Shown here one piece after another: positions 11,601-26,600 of a stretch of DNA of 64,000 bases (the first letter of the stretch is position 1; the number at the start of each line of letters is the position of its first letter). The DNA is taken from the NCBI RefSeq assembly GCF_949628215.1, contig NC_134279.1:58635766-58699765 (forward strand), read 5' to 3'. The stretch comes from Phalacrocorax aristotelis. Lineage: Eukaryota > Chordata > Aves > Suliformes > Phalacrocoracidae. Below the pieces are notes generated by a model. The model had not been told where the DNA came from. It searched no databases and saw only the letters and a program-made list of their open reading frames with translations. Made by a program: the position numbers and the translations under genes.

Positions 11601-14600
11601 AACTAGATACCGCCGTAAATTCAAGTTAGTATTACAAGACATTTCATACAATTCAGCAATAAAGTCCAGTACTGAGGTTGTGGGAAGACTGTGCTTGCTG
11701 TCTCTCACTTGTTGATGCATTCAATATGCTGCCATAACCCTCAAGAAAGAAAGTGTAAGATGGTTAAAGTAGATGCTTCTGTGCACATATTTGTCCATTG
11801 GTCCTATATGATTGTTTGCTAATATAGTACCTTTTTTTTTTTTTTTCCCCAGCTAACACTGTAATTGTCTCATGCCTGGATACCTGTTCATCAAATAAGA
11901 CCACTTTTCCGCTTTGTACTTTTAACAATTCTTGCAGAAGATCACTGCAACAAAGAAGAGAAAACCAGACTGTTTTACTGAAGGCAATTGTAAACCATTC
12001 CAGTTTCCAAAATATTCTATGTATTTGCCAGTCCTCCAGGAAGGAACAAGAGTCCCATGCTAAACACACAGAGTGTGAATCCAAGAGAGATGTGAACGCT
12101 GATCCTCAAGGATCAGGGTCAGGAACTAAAAAAAGTAAGTAGGGAAAGAGAAATACTTAATTTTTATCTAGTTAATTGTGACATAAAAGGCATGATTTCA
12201 TTTGGTAGTTAAAAGAAAATTATAATATGCTGCTGGTTCTCTAAGGTGTTTGAAAATCTATGAACTTTTTGTTTGTTTGTTTGGCATGGCTAGAAAATGC
12301 AGGTTTTATGCCAGATTCTCAGTAGCATTCATTCCTGGCTCTCACTGAAACATGTCCCTAGCAAAATGCTGATTTCTTTTCTTTGAAGATCTTGTATAAA
12401 ATTGGGGGGGGCTGTCATTATCTTCAGGGGGCTTTGTACTTGTTGGGAAGAAGGACGCTGTGAGAAAGGAGTGCCTTATCCAGCAACCACCTGGAATATT
12501 TCTGCTGCAAATTTGACCTCTGCCACCTGGCTTTTATGAATGCTCTTGTAACCCCATATTTATTCTTTTAATCTTGCTAAATTTTCTAAAATATTTCATT
12601 TATTTTTAAGGAGTTGTAGTTTCTGATTTGTTTTCACACTAAATTGGATTTTGAATGTCATTGTGGAACTCTACATGTTGATTGCTGATATTATATGAAG
12701 ATAGGTTGTGGGCAAATATCTGAAGTACTAATTCAAAGATGGTAACTATTCAGATGGCAGCTATACGAGAAATAACCATTTTTGTGCTTGTAGTCTATGA
12801 TGTCCATAACTGCGATGTATCAGAAATGGCCTTACATGTTTCTTAGAAGGCAGCACTGAATAAGGACTGCCACAGCAATACAGAGAAGAGTTCAGCAACA
12901 TACACATCTTTTCAGAGCAGTAGCAGCATATTCTCTCTGGGCCGTATAAACTTGCAAAGTATCTGGAAACTTTTGGGGAAGAGGATGCCCCTGGATTTTG
13001 CTTTCCTAGCATTATCAGCAACAGAGTGAACAGGCCAAGTCCTGATTGTGAGAAATGCAGTTCTTTACCAAATGCATAATTTTCTTACTACAAAATAGCT
13101 GTCTTAACAAATATGGAAATTAACAAAACAAAAAGATGTGGACAAATTCTGTTCTCTGTTATACCTGTAAAATTCTAACACTTTTGACAATGTCTCACCT
13201 GCCTGTGTTTCTTGTTAACATTGAGCAAGTCTCACAGCTTGTGTCAACTGAAACAAGGACCTTCTGCAACTGATAGCAGATAGACTAGATGTACACTTCA
13301 AAGCTCTATCAACATATGGCGTTCATTTGGTTTTTATTTATTTCATAGCCTGATTTTTGTCTCTGTACCTTTGATAACAGACCATAAAATAACAAAAACC
13401 TGAAAAGTTCTGAAGTTGGTAGTAAAGCAAAAAAGGGGCTATAATTTGCAGGGGAAATATATTTTGTATGGATAATAAATACTTTTCAGATCTGTTCAGA
13501 ATTACTTTACATGGTATCCTTTTGTCCATTTTATCATAGCCAATAATGTAGAAGCCTACTGTACCTTTTTGCAAATGAGACAGAGAACTTATTTTATTTT
13601 TCTTTCTGACAGCCATCTCTTTGTCTACCATGTTATATAACAGTGGGTTTTTTTTTTATTTTTAGTTCCAAAAGCAAAAGGCTTACCTGAAGTGAAAAGA
13701 AAAGATGTTATTTATTTTTATAAATATTTTAATCTCACTACGACTTCCAAGAAAGAAGAAGTAGAGCATAATACTTCCTATCTGCTGGAAATCCACATCA
13801 ACAATTCTATAGTCAGAGGAAGAAATGCAGCTGAAGAATACCTAAATCATTCCTGCCTAGTGGCAATGACGGAAGACCAAAACGACTGTATAAATATTTC
13901 ACTGCAGCTGAAGTCTTATGTGGAACGTAAGTTACAAAGGGGAGTCAGAATGAAAATCGAACCAGAAACAATATGAATCTGGCAAAAAATCTCCAGTAGG
14001 TAGTTCCCTGCTTTCAGCAAGCATTTGAAAGTATTTAAGTATTTCACAAGAAAACAATACAATTTTGGTCATCCCTTAGTAAAAGACCAGTTTTAGTAGG
14101 CAACTGACATTATTTATAGTGATTTAAAGCAAGTTTAATTGTGGCTTTTTCTTTCCTAGAAGCAACACAGCAAAGTAAGTGTCTGTACATTTTTTTGCTT
14201 AGCGGTGATGGACTCACAAATTGCATGTGTGACAAAAGCTGGAATTACTTTTTTCCTCTCCCCTCCCCCATAATGGCATAACCCTGTTTTCTTGGAGGTA
14301 AATTAAAAAATTCCTGTTAACTTCAGCAGCAGAAGAACCAGGAGACAGGTTTGGCTTTTCTTAATGTCATACTGCAATATCCTACTATACAGCCTTACTA
14401 CAGTACACTTAAAAGAGAAATCTTCAGCTGAACTAGGCTTAGTTTTCCCAGAGGACAGCAAGTCAGCTTTTTACATTTCCCTCTGTGCTGCAGGAGTTTT
14501 TTGGCTGCTTGCCTGACCACATGACCGGAGCTTCCAGCACATCTGTATGCAATGCTTGCCATCTGGGAACTGCTGAATTATTACTTCCATTTAGTTCTGT

Positions 14601-17600
14601 ATGGCAAATGCATTTTATACTATACCTTTGCCAGAAAAAAAAAGTGTTTTGGAGTTGGCTAAACCTATGTTAAATAAGTCCAGGTAAAATCCTAGAGAAG
14701 AGAGGGCAGCTTAGGTTTTTTTAAATAAGTAGGTCTAGCTATGAGAGGAGTACAGTTTGTAACTTGCCTGCTAACTTGTGTCAAAACTATGAGCTAACCA
14801 CCCTTTGCTGATGGTGATTTACCTGGGAAGTAGTTATCTCAAATTAACAATAAAAATTAACAACACATCTTTTTTCTCTTTACTTCAAAATAAAGCTAGA
14901 GAGGTGTTCAGGGCTTTGACTAGGCAAGGTTGATGCACGAGTCATTACCAGTCACTACAAGATGGGGTAAAGTACTCTGAAAGGAGCCAAAATGACTGTA
15001 TAATAGATATTTTCAGTTTTGAATTAGGAGGGATGATCTGTGCTTACCTCAAAGAGCCATGGGGTTACTGGCAGTTAGCTCATGACTTCTCAGTGGAGAA
15101 GATACACAAAGGAAGTTGATGGAGGTCTAATTATATTATACTAAGTCAAGGAAAGCAAAACAGTGGTTTGGCTATAGTCTGTAATTTGATTTTGTATGAA
15201 TCATAGTAACATAGTTGGTTTCAAAAATAGTTATTTGACAATGCTAAGGTATGCATTAACATGCAGCTGCCAAAGAAGTTTGAAAGGTCTTTCAAACAAC
15301 TGGGGAGAAAAGTTCCCCAAGTCCTTTCTCTGCAGTATATAGTCCTGGCTTGTACTAATTACTGAACTAATTCCCTGTGGAATGTGGGTGCATTTCTGCA
15401 GCAGCTGTTGTCCGAAAGAGCAGCCTACCTCCTACACCCAGTCCCATGATGATCCTCCCCCAAGGCAGCTATGGTTAAAAGAACTTCCCAGAGGGGCCCT
15501 GTTAGTGCCATTACTTCACTTGTTGATAAGAACATTTCTATGTGTAGTATCTTACCTTCTCCTGTATATGAAGATAGGCCAGGAGGCTGAGAATGCCAAT
15601 ACAGGTCAGTGTTGGACAGTGGACCAATTCCTTCTGTGCTCCATCCAAACATAGAATGCATCCAAGCAATGGGATATATATTACCCTTGTTCTACCTTAA
15701 AAATAGATGTTGATCTTTGAAGCATTCTTTCCTGGCTGAGTTGCTTATAGCAGTTTATACAAATAGGAAAAGTTTTCATTCACTTAGCTATGTATAACTC
15801 TTTCAGACGTGGGGAGGTACAGGTGAAATGAAGCTAAATTCTGGGTAGGAAACTTAATTTCAAACAATAAAGAAGGCCAAAAGAAAAAGGCATAATCTCT
15901 TTTGCTTTAAATTTTCATGTGTGGGGATAGGCATGTTCCAAAAACCTACCAAGATAGATTGTTCTGCTTTTTTCTGCCAGTGATTTCCTGCTTCATTTTA
16001 TCTCTTCTACATTTTATGGACAGATCCAATGTGTATGACAAAGATCATCTGGCTCACTATGATTCTAGTAGTTCTTGTGTTTACTATTTCAGTCGTCATC
16101 TACAAAATAGTCCAAGAAAATGAACAGAACTGTAAGTAACAAAAGGTTAATCTATATTAATTTAAATATCTGTGCAACGAAAAATGTCTTAATTTACAAT
16201 TAGAAAGCTCTTGATTATGAATGTTGTTAAGACACTAATATTTTAATTGTATTAATGTAAAAGCTTCTTACTGAGGGATTGAAATACTGAGATAATTGAT
16301 ACCATCACCTGTTACTTCTGAACTGTAGATGCAAATCCAGGCTTGTTGATGGTGAATGAAATATGGGGGTTTTGATAGATGCTTGGTGGCCTATGATCTT
16401 TAGTGATATAAATTTCTGGTTTCAGACTGCTTCCAGTAGATAAAACAATTACAGTTGAACCTTGTTAAAGGCCTGAAGCAGAAATGCCATTGACCAATAT
16501 AAGCAGATTGAAAAACCCTTTCCTTCCTGAGGATGATTCATCTAGGTCAAGGTCAAGAAAAATTATAGGATAGATATGAGGAGATATGCGCTCAGCTGTC
16601 TGTCCTGAAAACTGGTTATCTAAATTCAGAGGTGGTGTAATCCCATACAGGTCAACGAAGGTGTGCCTTCTTAACCCCAGAGCTGAATTAAGCACAGATA
16701 ACGTTTATTCTCTTTGCTGTTATTTTGGCAAAGAAAATAGTGCTGTGGTTTCCAAATCAGCACTATTTACTATTTCAAGTGATTAAAACTTTCCTATGAA
16801 AGAACCTGTCCTTAGTTCAGAGACTGAAACAATTGTTTCTACAGAAAGCCTTCACCAGCCAAGACAGGCTCTTCCTATGCAAATCACTTGGGTTACAGGC
16901 TGAAATTGGGCTTTTCAGTATTTCTTCTAGTAATATACAATGCAGAAATCAAGAATAAAATTGTAGGTGTTCCCTGAGCAAGAGACTTTTGAGCAATCAA
17001 GATACAGTCCTCTGCACAAAAACAATGCAGAAAATTGACCGCTTGTCAGCTGCTGGTCTCTGTTTTTCATCCCAAGTCAGAGGTAGGTGGTACAGGGAGC
17101 ATGCTCCCTTTCATCAGTGTAAGAAGAGTGTTACTTAACCTGTTACCTGAGATAATAGCTCTTGGTTGCTTTTCACAGCAGTTTCCTGAGGCTTTCTACC
17201 AGTGTTAGCCCTGTGCGGGCAGAATGCCTCCAGAGAACCAGCATTTAGTTGCTATTACCAGGCGGATGTCCATTACCCTTGTAATCCAGAGCAGCTGAAT
17301 GGAGACCTTGGTCACAGGGGTAATAAAAAAATGAAGAGCCATATCCATTTCCCTGATCTTCCTTACTGTATCCACAGGCAGTTTTGTAATGAAAGAGCAA
17401 TAGGAGTCTGGCTTTAATCATAAGAGAGAAGGAAGAAGAGTTCCCCCACACAAAATGTTTCTGTGATTTTTCCGCATAATGTAAACATTTTATGCATATA
17501 TATTTTAACGAATGAGCAAAATAGTTGCTTGAAATGGCAAATCTGTGCCCCCCCCAATGATTAGAGAAGCTCTTTATGAGATTATATTGGTTAAAATACG

Positions 17601-20600
17601 TGATCTTTTACTTATTGCTAGACCCAAATTCTGAGACCTATTTTATGGGTATTAAAATCCCACAAAGTCTAAATTAGGTCTTTATAAGTGGGTTATTAAA
17701 TGCTATAATGTAAAGGACTTTTATTTGTAATTTCAAAGCTACCTATAAATGTCATATGATTTCTAAGCTTTGGGTCATAACATCCCATTTTTAATGCAGA
17801 ACTATTAGTAGTGATGAGTAATGATTTACTGTCTTTATTCTTAAACATCAGTTTTCTATTAAATGCACTTTTTTGAGAATTGTCATGGACACGAGCAGGG
17901 AGAAAAAGATGCCCTTCTGAGGCTTCTAATTACTGATTTGCTTCTACAATACTGTTAATAAAGAAATAGTGTTTTTATTAGTTAAATTTACAATATGTAA
18001 CATTACAAAAAACATCAATGTGTTACTGACAAAAAGACAAGCACATAAGAATCAAATTTAAAGGTCGTATTCCTTATGTGTATCTATTGCAATGCCACCT
18101 TTAATTGCAAGTCTACATACTGCTTTTTTCAGTGCTGCCCAAGGAACACAGCAGAATATTACTATGTGCCTAAAACAGCTGCTAAGAATTTTTACAGTCA
18201 TAATTCAGTTAGTAGTTTTTCTCTTGATTTCTGAGTGCTACTGAAATTTGTTAAGAAATACAGAATTATTCATTTCCTCTTGAGACCTTCTAAGACATTA
18301 TGCTAGGCAGACTCTAAGAATCTCTGAAACATTAATGAAGTTATTTCCATGAGTGCATAAAATAAAATGTCCAAATAAACTTGGTGGAGGTTACTACCAA
18401 TGCATGACAAAGGAGGTAAGTTAGAAATTAGTCCTTTGCCTTTTCCCTTCCACTCTTGTCTTAGGACCACTTCCAGAGCTTGCTTTGACATTGACTGTTA
18501 CAGTGCATGCTTAGGGCTTCAGTGCATTAGATCTCCACTGGCTATTCATAAAAAAATCGTGACCAAAATAATGTAATGAATTTCTTAAAGAGGAAGTTTT
18601 CTAGTGTTCTCAAAGGAAAAAGATAAAAATCAATTCTGTTATGTAGAATTGGAGTGAGCCTGTAACCAGAAGCCGGCTGAGCCCTGAACAGCTGTCATTG
18701 TAAACCAGGGCTAACCATAAGAGCTGCACATCAACAGCAATAACCCCACCAAGAGCATAGTATTAGGAAAGCAGCAGAAGGATGGAAAGACTGAGTAGTT
18801 TATGAACTGGGTGCTGAGGAGAGTCAGAGGTGCTCAACACCGCTCTATCTTTCTCTCTCTGGGTGGTGTAGAGCTTGGTCTCAAACTGTGCTTCTGAAGA
18901 TGAACACCCCACATGTGCAAAGAATTCATTAGCTCCCTAGGATGCCAGTACAGCCTTTCTGTTCCACTGTCAGCAGTGTGAGTCTGAACCTATACTGGAA
19001 CATGTATTTCTTTTATAACCTTCCAAAATTTGTTCAAGGTGTACAGTATAGAGGAGGGAAGGAATAATTTGAAGGGGAAAGCCTGAATGGAATTTCCAGA
19101 AAATTTCCTTCAGGAAAATATAAAATGTCTGGCCCTAGGTTTTCCTTATCACCTTATTTCAAAACCTTCCTGTTTTTTGATGGAAGGTGTTTAACAGTTG
19201 AAGGTGTTTACCAGCTTTCTGTCTAATCAGTGCCATATGTAATTCTATGGTTGAGGATAATGCATTTTGTTTAAAACAGATTGTAAACACAGAGCAGCAG
19301 CAGTCTCTACCATTCTAAGAAGAAAGAGTTCTAGACATGCAAGAAGAACCATATCTGCTACTAAAATCCATCCTTTTCCTGGTAAGTAATACAAAAGTGA
19401 AATAAAAACCTAACAATTCTTGAGGCATGAGGAGGTCAGGAAAGACCTTTTAAGTTTTTCCTGTCAGAGGATGCTTCAGGTTTGTTTCAGAGTTGCCTTG
19501 ATCCTGTACAAATTTTATCTGGCTTATATTATGGAGACATTTTTGTATCATAAACAAATAATTCTGATGATGAAACTACAAGAAGACTTATGTATATCTT
19601 GTGGGAATGCTTCTCCCAGTCTTCCAAATATGTTGCATTAATGGCTTTGGGTTTTTTACCTCCATTTCAATTTTTGATCATGTTGTGTGCCACATTTGGG
19701 GCTTGGCAGCTGAGTGCTTTGTGTGTGTATGAAAAGTATACAGACATGGACCCACACATACGTATGCTCTATGTGTTTAGGACTCTTGATAAAATCTGCT
19801 ACCAAAGGATGGAATGGGTGGCTGTAGCAGGACTCAGAGAATTACTCTTCTGGCACTTTGTAGCCTATTTCTAGGGGAAAATGTCCACAAAGTACAATTC
19901 TCTAGTCTCAGATAGGAATTCAAATGTGGTCTTCTGAGACTGTAGTATGTTTAGCACCAAAAAATTAATTGGCATGGCTAAACTCAAAGTTTTGGTTCCA
20001 GAAATTCTGATTTGGTAACAAATCTCTGTGTGAGGGGAAATTAGCATCTGTAGCTCTGAGTGTTACTGATATTGCTGGAAAAGTAATATGTTTTAATGAA
20101 TTCCATGGATTTTCGGTTCATGAAAGGAGCTCTGTCTTTAAAAAGATTAACATGGACATATAGAATAATAGCTCTGAATGGCGAACTAACCTCCCTCCAA
20201 AACAAGAACAACTACAAAGCTGGCAAATGGAAAAAATGGTTTTAAATTTGGCTAGGCTTGGGCACCTCCCTGTATGTTTTGTGGGTTCTTCAGAAATAAG
20301 GGGAGACTCAATAATTTCTCTCTAGAACTCAGTAACTCATGGCATTTCAATTTTACCTAGGAAAGAGTGAATAGTTCCCTGTCTGTTTGAACTCTCCTGG
20401 GAGTACAATTTATGCTCCTCACTTTTAAAGCACTGGCTACATCTAAGATGTATTTATGAGCTCATTATTTTCATCCTGCAGGAGAGGAATTATCTTTCTG
20501 ACATCTTTTGTCTTGAGTATCTTTACTGATACCATACCTGTTTTATCAGCATGTTCACGATGGCATTTTTAGTGTTGTATATCCAGAGGCATTTTTGAGA

Positions 20601-23600
20601 ATGGATTTTTATGGAAATTCAAATCTAGTTTTACTAGATTTTACTTAAGAGAATAGGAATCCCATATTGGTCTGTCATCCTTACTTCTATGTTCCTCCCA
20701 CTTCAATCTATCTGTTTAACACAGAAAGATGCTTAGTTGTATGAACTGCTATAATAGGTTTTATTTTAACAGGAAATTCCTTGATTTCACACACCATAAT
20801 TCCAGTCAATCCAGTCATTTTCCCAATTTATACCAATATAATTTAAAGTGGAATCAACACCATATGAAAAGAGTTTCTTTTTTTCCACAGTTGCTAAGTT
20901 TAAGGTTTGCTACTGTGATAATGGATTATAAATAGCTATAGATGACTACTTCGAGAACCATTGTTAATATTTTCACTGTCATTAGTCCATAGCTTGGAAT
21001 GTTGAAACAAAACATTGAGATCCACTGAAGACAATTCAACCACCCTGGAATCACCATAATGAGACTAAACAACTATGTATCTGAGAGGATGTGACAGTAT
21101 CTCATACAGATGAAAAGATGTAGAGGTACTAATAAAAGTTTTTTGCAGTTTAGAAAGGATAAGGGAAGAAAAAGAAGAAAACCTTTACTTTGAGAATCAG
21201 AATTATTTCCTAGGTAGACTCAGGAAATTACTGTCTTAATACCACTGTCATCCTACAAAAAGATAATTTACAGCAGGGATGCTAGTTTTGGGAAACTGTT
21301 AGTGGCTCTGTGTCCACAAATCATTACCATTAAGTCCGGTGGCCAGAGGAAAGGAGGAGTAATGTGTACTATATTCTCTAGGGTAGGATTAAAATTACAG
21401 CCTTTCAAATTCATGGTGCTACAAAGGATTGAGCACATATAGTGAAGATAGGGGAGCTTTAAAGCATTGTGGTTATAAATGTTGACTCAACATTGTCTGT
21501 GCTGTTAAGCCAAAAAAGTATGCACTGGAGCGTGGGCTGTACAGAACGTGTTTTGTAGACTTTGGATCTGTTCCTGTCATTGCATTTATGTGAGACAGCC
21601 TCTTGAATGGTATGCATTGACAAAACACAGTTGCCCTTAAATGAAGCCACATGAGAAGCGAAAGAGTAGAGGGTGTTTTTTCTTCAGTGCAAGAGGTAAG
21701 TATTCCTCAAGTGGCTGATCCGTTTTTCTAGACACAGAGCATTTTTGTACCAAGTAGGACTTGATAGTAGTAGCACATGGAAAATAATCCATAGAAGAAA
21801 AGTTAATTCTTTGCTTTCTGTTTATGACAGAGAATCTTAGGGAGATTCCCATATAAGAGACTTTTATTGCAAGAATTTCTTTGAGGAACTTTCTCAAATT
21901 GAAGAGGCAGTAGAAGAGGTTTTGGAACAACCTAATAAATTAATAACAGCAATTAGAAGGACTCGACAGTGTTTTAAAAGACCTCAGATAGAAACTGCTA
22001 AACTGTCATGTGCAGCTTCCTGCTTAAATCAGCCTTAGTTCCAGAGAAAGGGAAGGCAGCTATACTTACTCTACTCTTTTACCTTTCCCTTAGCCCACTT
22101 TCCCTAAACCACCTTAGTACCTTTTCCACTGCTAGTAACTGATTTAGTATAGCTATTCTCATATAGCTGTATCCTGAAAAAAAAAAGCCTGGGAACATGG
22201 CACAGAACTACTTGTTGGGAGCAGGCCAGTGTGTGTGAACACTACATCATTAAAAAAAAAAAAGTTGTTGCACAGGAAACATTGCATAAATCAGGGCATT
22301 TAACACCTAGACTGAATCTGGCTAACAGGGTCTTTTCACACTGGAACTTTCATTGATATAATTATATGGGTTATACTTAAGTGTGAATTTATATTACTAG
22401 AAGTCTACCACTATAAATTTCCATATAAACATCTTACTGTGGCATAAGAATGACATTTCTTGTTTATTCTTATCATGTTTTGAAAGTCCATTGGAAAAAA
22501 GGCCTTCTCCCATTCCTATGCTAGAATGGGACCATGCAGATAGGGACTTGTATTGTCAATATAATAATTTATTGCTCTATGGCCTGTGTGGACAGTAACC
22601 TTAGCTGAAATACAATGCCTTGTTCTACACTGCTCAAACAGTACACTTCTCTTGTTTTCAGTGATACTCCATTGGCTCATGGAGTCACAGTTTGGTTCAT
22701 TACAATTTAGGATACAAACACAGGATTCCCTGACTCACTTGTCTGGCTCACAGTAATGCAAAGTTAATTCTGATGGATGGTAATTTTATAACTTATCCTG
22801 AAAGAAGGACATTGTAAGATCATGGTGACAACTAGGACTCAGAGAATAAAACCTCAGGGTTTCTGGCCTGCAGTTGTTTTCTGGACTGTTTAGATTTTGT
22901 GACATCCAAAGCATTTGATGTAAGTGGGCTTGACAGCTGTTATTTGCACAGAAGATACAACAAGACAGATTTCCTCTCAGTTATTTGAATTCCTGTATTA
23001 TTTTCTGTGCTATCCTATTAAAATAATAGTTCCTCTGCTACAAGAGTAGAGGAAACAGGCGAAATTCTGCCATCTCTCTGATGTATTGCTACAGCTTCAG
23101 GTTAGCTGACAGGTTGGAAATAGACGCAAGTGCTGGCTCAGTAGCGTCAGGGCTGGCATCCCAGTGAATTCAGACTCACTCCTCCTTGTATTCTGCAATA
23201 CATTTTCTTCTTAGCAAAGAAGACAGGCAAGAGACATCTTCTACAGCAGCAAATAGATGCAAAGCCGAGAAAGGAGAAATTTGTTTAATCTTGGCCAAGT
23301 GAAGCATCACCTATTTGTTTCTAATCCTTCTCAGTTCCTGACATAAATGAATAGTTGTCTTTTCCTCTGCAACTTAGATGAATAATGCCGGGGAAAGCAA
23401 AGCTTGTCACAGTATTCAATATTTAACACAGACTTACATATTTCTGAGGCGCAACATTGCCAGAGAAAGATGTGAAGCCTTATGACTTTGTGTTTCAGAA
23501 AGGAGGATAAAATCTGTAGGATGCAGTGAATTTGGGGGAGCTTTTCATAGCCGCTGTAATGCTTTCAGTAGCACACTGATGCACAAGGGGCCATTTGTCT

Positions 23601-26600
23601 GCTCAGCTTGCGTGCATCCAGAGCAGTGGTACACACAGGCTCTGAGGGGATAATCAGCCTACATTCCCATTCTCTCCAGGTTCATTCGGAGTGTGAAACA
23701 AGATCCATTGCTATTTTTAAATCTACCCCTTTTTTATTTTATCTTTGCTTTTCATATCTAATTACCAAGATTGAAACTCCATTTTTTAATTGCATTTGTA
23801 AAGAGAGAAGCCCAAATGACATAGTAAGTGGAATAGGGATGTAGCTACATATAAGTGACATGGTTCATCCTCTTGTTATGAACTCAGTAGAAAATCCATT
23901 TATAGGTTTACAGGAGTTATGGCTGGGGACAGGATGGACCTGGAGTTAAGATATTATTTGTGTTCTACAGTATTGCTTTGAAAAATGCATTATATCAACA
24001 GCTCTGACTTCATTAGCCTGACAGTGCTATTTCTGCATTTCTTTATCTGTATCCCAGTAAGATATCATATCAGTATCTGTGTTGCCAGTGTGCTAAAGGC
24101 ATCACCACTCTTTTCCCTGCTTCTGAGGTGCATGCTGTCATCTTTGTAAACAACTGGATGACACCCAGTAGCTGTCTGTGCGTGTATGACAAATTAGCTG
24201 AGGCCACACCATGTGTTTCTGAGTGGCAATCTGGGCTGCCCTTATGTGAAAATGAATCTCAAGGTTCACACTCTAAATTTCAGTTGCTTCCTCTTAACTG
24301 GCCAACTGTAGGGTTTTGAATTTTAGGACACTCTTAGTTAACCCCAAGCTTGCATGCTTTTATATTTTCACTACTCATAAAATTTCCAAGAGCAATTTAG
24401 TTGTCTACCTTTGAGCTGCTTCCCAGGGAGACTTAGGACCAGTAGTCCCATTAGTATTAAGAGGAAGTTAAATAACAGGAAGTTAAATACAAAACATTGT
24501 TAGTACTTTCAGGAGTTCCTGACACATATCTGCATCTCTAGGCACTGCAATCCCACCGGAAAACTGGCTGTCCACCTCTGCCTTGTGTTCAGATAGGTCT
24601 CAATTATTTTCAGTCTTGCAGATTCAATGTTTAACAATCTGCAGATGTATTTGCTGTGTAATATTATTGATAAAAATGCTTTTAACATTCAATAGTGAAA
24701 CCCAGCAGACAACAGATTCCACTTACTGCACAGATCACAGAGATACTGCCCGTAATTCCTGAACAAGAGCATTGTCATGTGGGTGCATCAACTGTAGAAG
24801 GTAAGTAATTATCTTACGACTCTGATTATTCTGTTTTGCCTCATATGTTTAGAATTAATAGTATGCTCAAAATAAATTACTACTTTTTCTAGCCAGGTAT
24901 ATGAGATGACAAACCGGAAAGTGAGTTCTGGGAGAGCTAGGTGGCAGGGAAACAAAATCAGTTTTCCTTCTGCTACCAAGAGTCATCTATAAACAAACGT
25001 GTTAGCCTTTTAAACCCTGTGTGTCCCTGACGGCCCCAGTGCAAATTCAGACACTATTTTTCTCAGGTAGAATATTGTGTCCTGGACTTCTGCATTATGT
25101 TGACATTTGTTTCTGACAAGGGCAGAGGAAAGAAGTGATCTGCAAATGATCTCTGAAGAGAATTACATGTTTGAAATGAATAGTTTGCTGGTCAAATTCC
25201 CCAACCAAAAGAAATCGATTGCTCAGTTGTTTATTACACCAGTCAGAAGGAGTGACAAGAAGCTGGTTTCAGCTTGAAGCTAAAACTAGTCTCCCACTTC
25301 AAACTTTCTCCAGCCCTTGTACTCCAGTAATTGTTTCAGGAAGTCCAGATGTAAGGAAACAAGTCTGAGAAGAAACGTGCAGTAAGAGATACCTTTTCCT
25401 GGTGATACTTGTAATGCCTAGAAATGGAACAGATGCTGCTTGAATAAGTAATACAGACTATCAATTGCATAGGCAAGGTTATGGCTACTTGCACAGATTA
25501 TATTACTGGTTGTGGTGAATTTTTTAGGTGAAAAGCTTAAGATCTTTCTTTACATCTATTTAAATTGGATGGAGTTTTATTGAAAACTCAGTATCATGTC
25601 ATGCTACCTTTTTAATGTGCTAAAAAAATTGATGTACTGAAGAGCGGTTTGATTTTTGTGCTTCATGTGGAACAATAAACAATTAAGTTGTATTCTGAGA
25701 GCAGAGCTAAAGAAGAAATTTGAACAGCATTGCTGACAAAAGATGAGGTACTGCCATAATAAATTAATAATTGAGCTAGATTATTGTTTGGCTTTTGAGA
25801 GACACTAGCTCAGTTACATGACAGTGTATTATAGCAATTAAAAATAGTGACCACTTTTTAAGTGATTCCCATCCATAGATCTTATGAGGATTTTCAGAGG
25901 TGGAAAGTTGTCATTACTACTATTCTAAAATGAGGATACCAGGAGGCAGAAAAAGATAACATGACTTGGGAAGTCTGTGACGTAGATGAGAGCAGTTCTC
26001 AGATCATCCGAGTTCAGCTGTTCACCATTTGGACATCATGAGCTTTTGCTGAGCAAACAGGTCCTTTTCCAGAGCCCCATCAGCCTTTCTATGGGGCAGC
26101 TTCTTCCTTTCTCCAGGGCTCCTCCCAACCACATCAGTCCTAGACCATATTTTTCCTGATGCCTGTCAACTGTCTCTCAGGTACAGCTTTATCTTACTAT
26201 ATCCCTGTCTGCCACGTACCTGCCCACCTTAATTGTTTCCTGTAAGACCATTTACTCTTGGGTTAAAAACAAGACATTTCTAAGGTTGTAGTAGGATGTG
26301 TTGCTAAGGGGGTGCTCACTAGTATTCATTGCCTTCATTTATACAGTATTATGGCTGATCAGTAGCACACTCTGTTCTTCCAGGATGTTTGGTTTACTAA
26401 AACTCATCTTTTAGCAGAAAAAAAAAACAACCACCCATGGCTCTTTCCCATGCAAATTTAACCTCTGTGTTCCTAGAGGTGGGAGTAACTGCTGGGATCT
26501 ACCTGCTAGTACTCCTTTGCTGTCATTATCTTAAGTGTTATGTATTAAAGGGCAGAGATAGAACAACTTTGCAGATCTTTGGTTGCTTTGTGAGACAATA

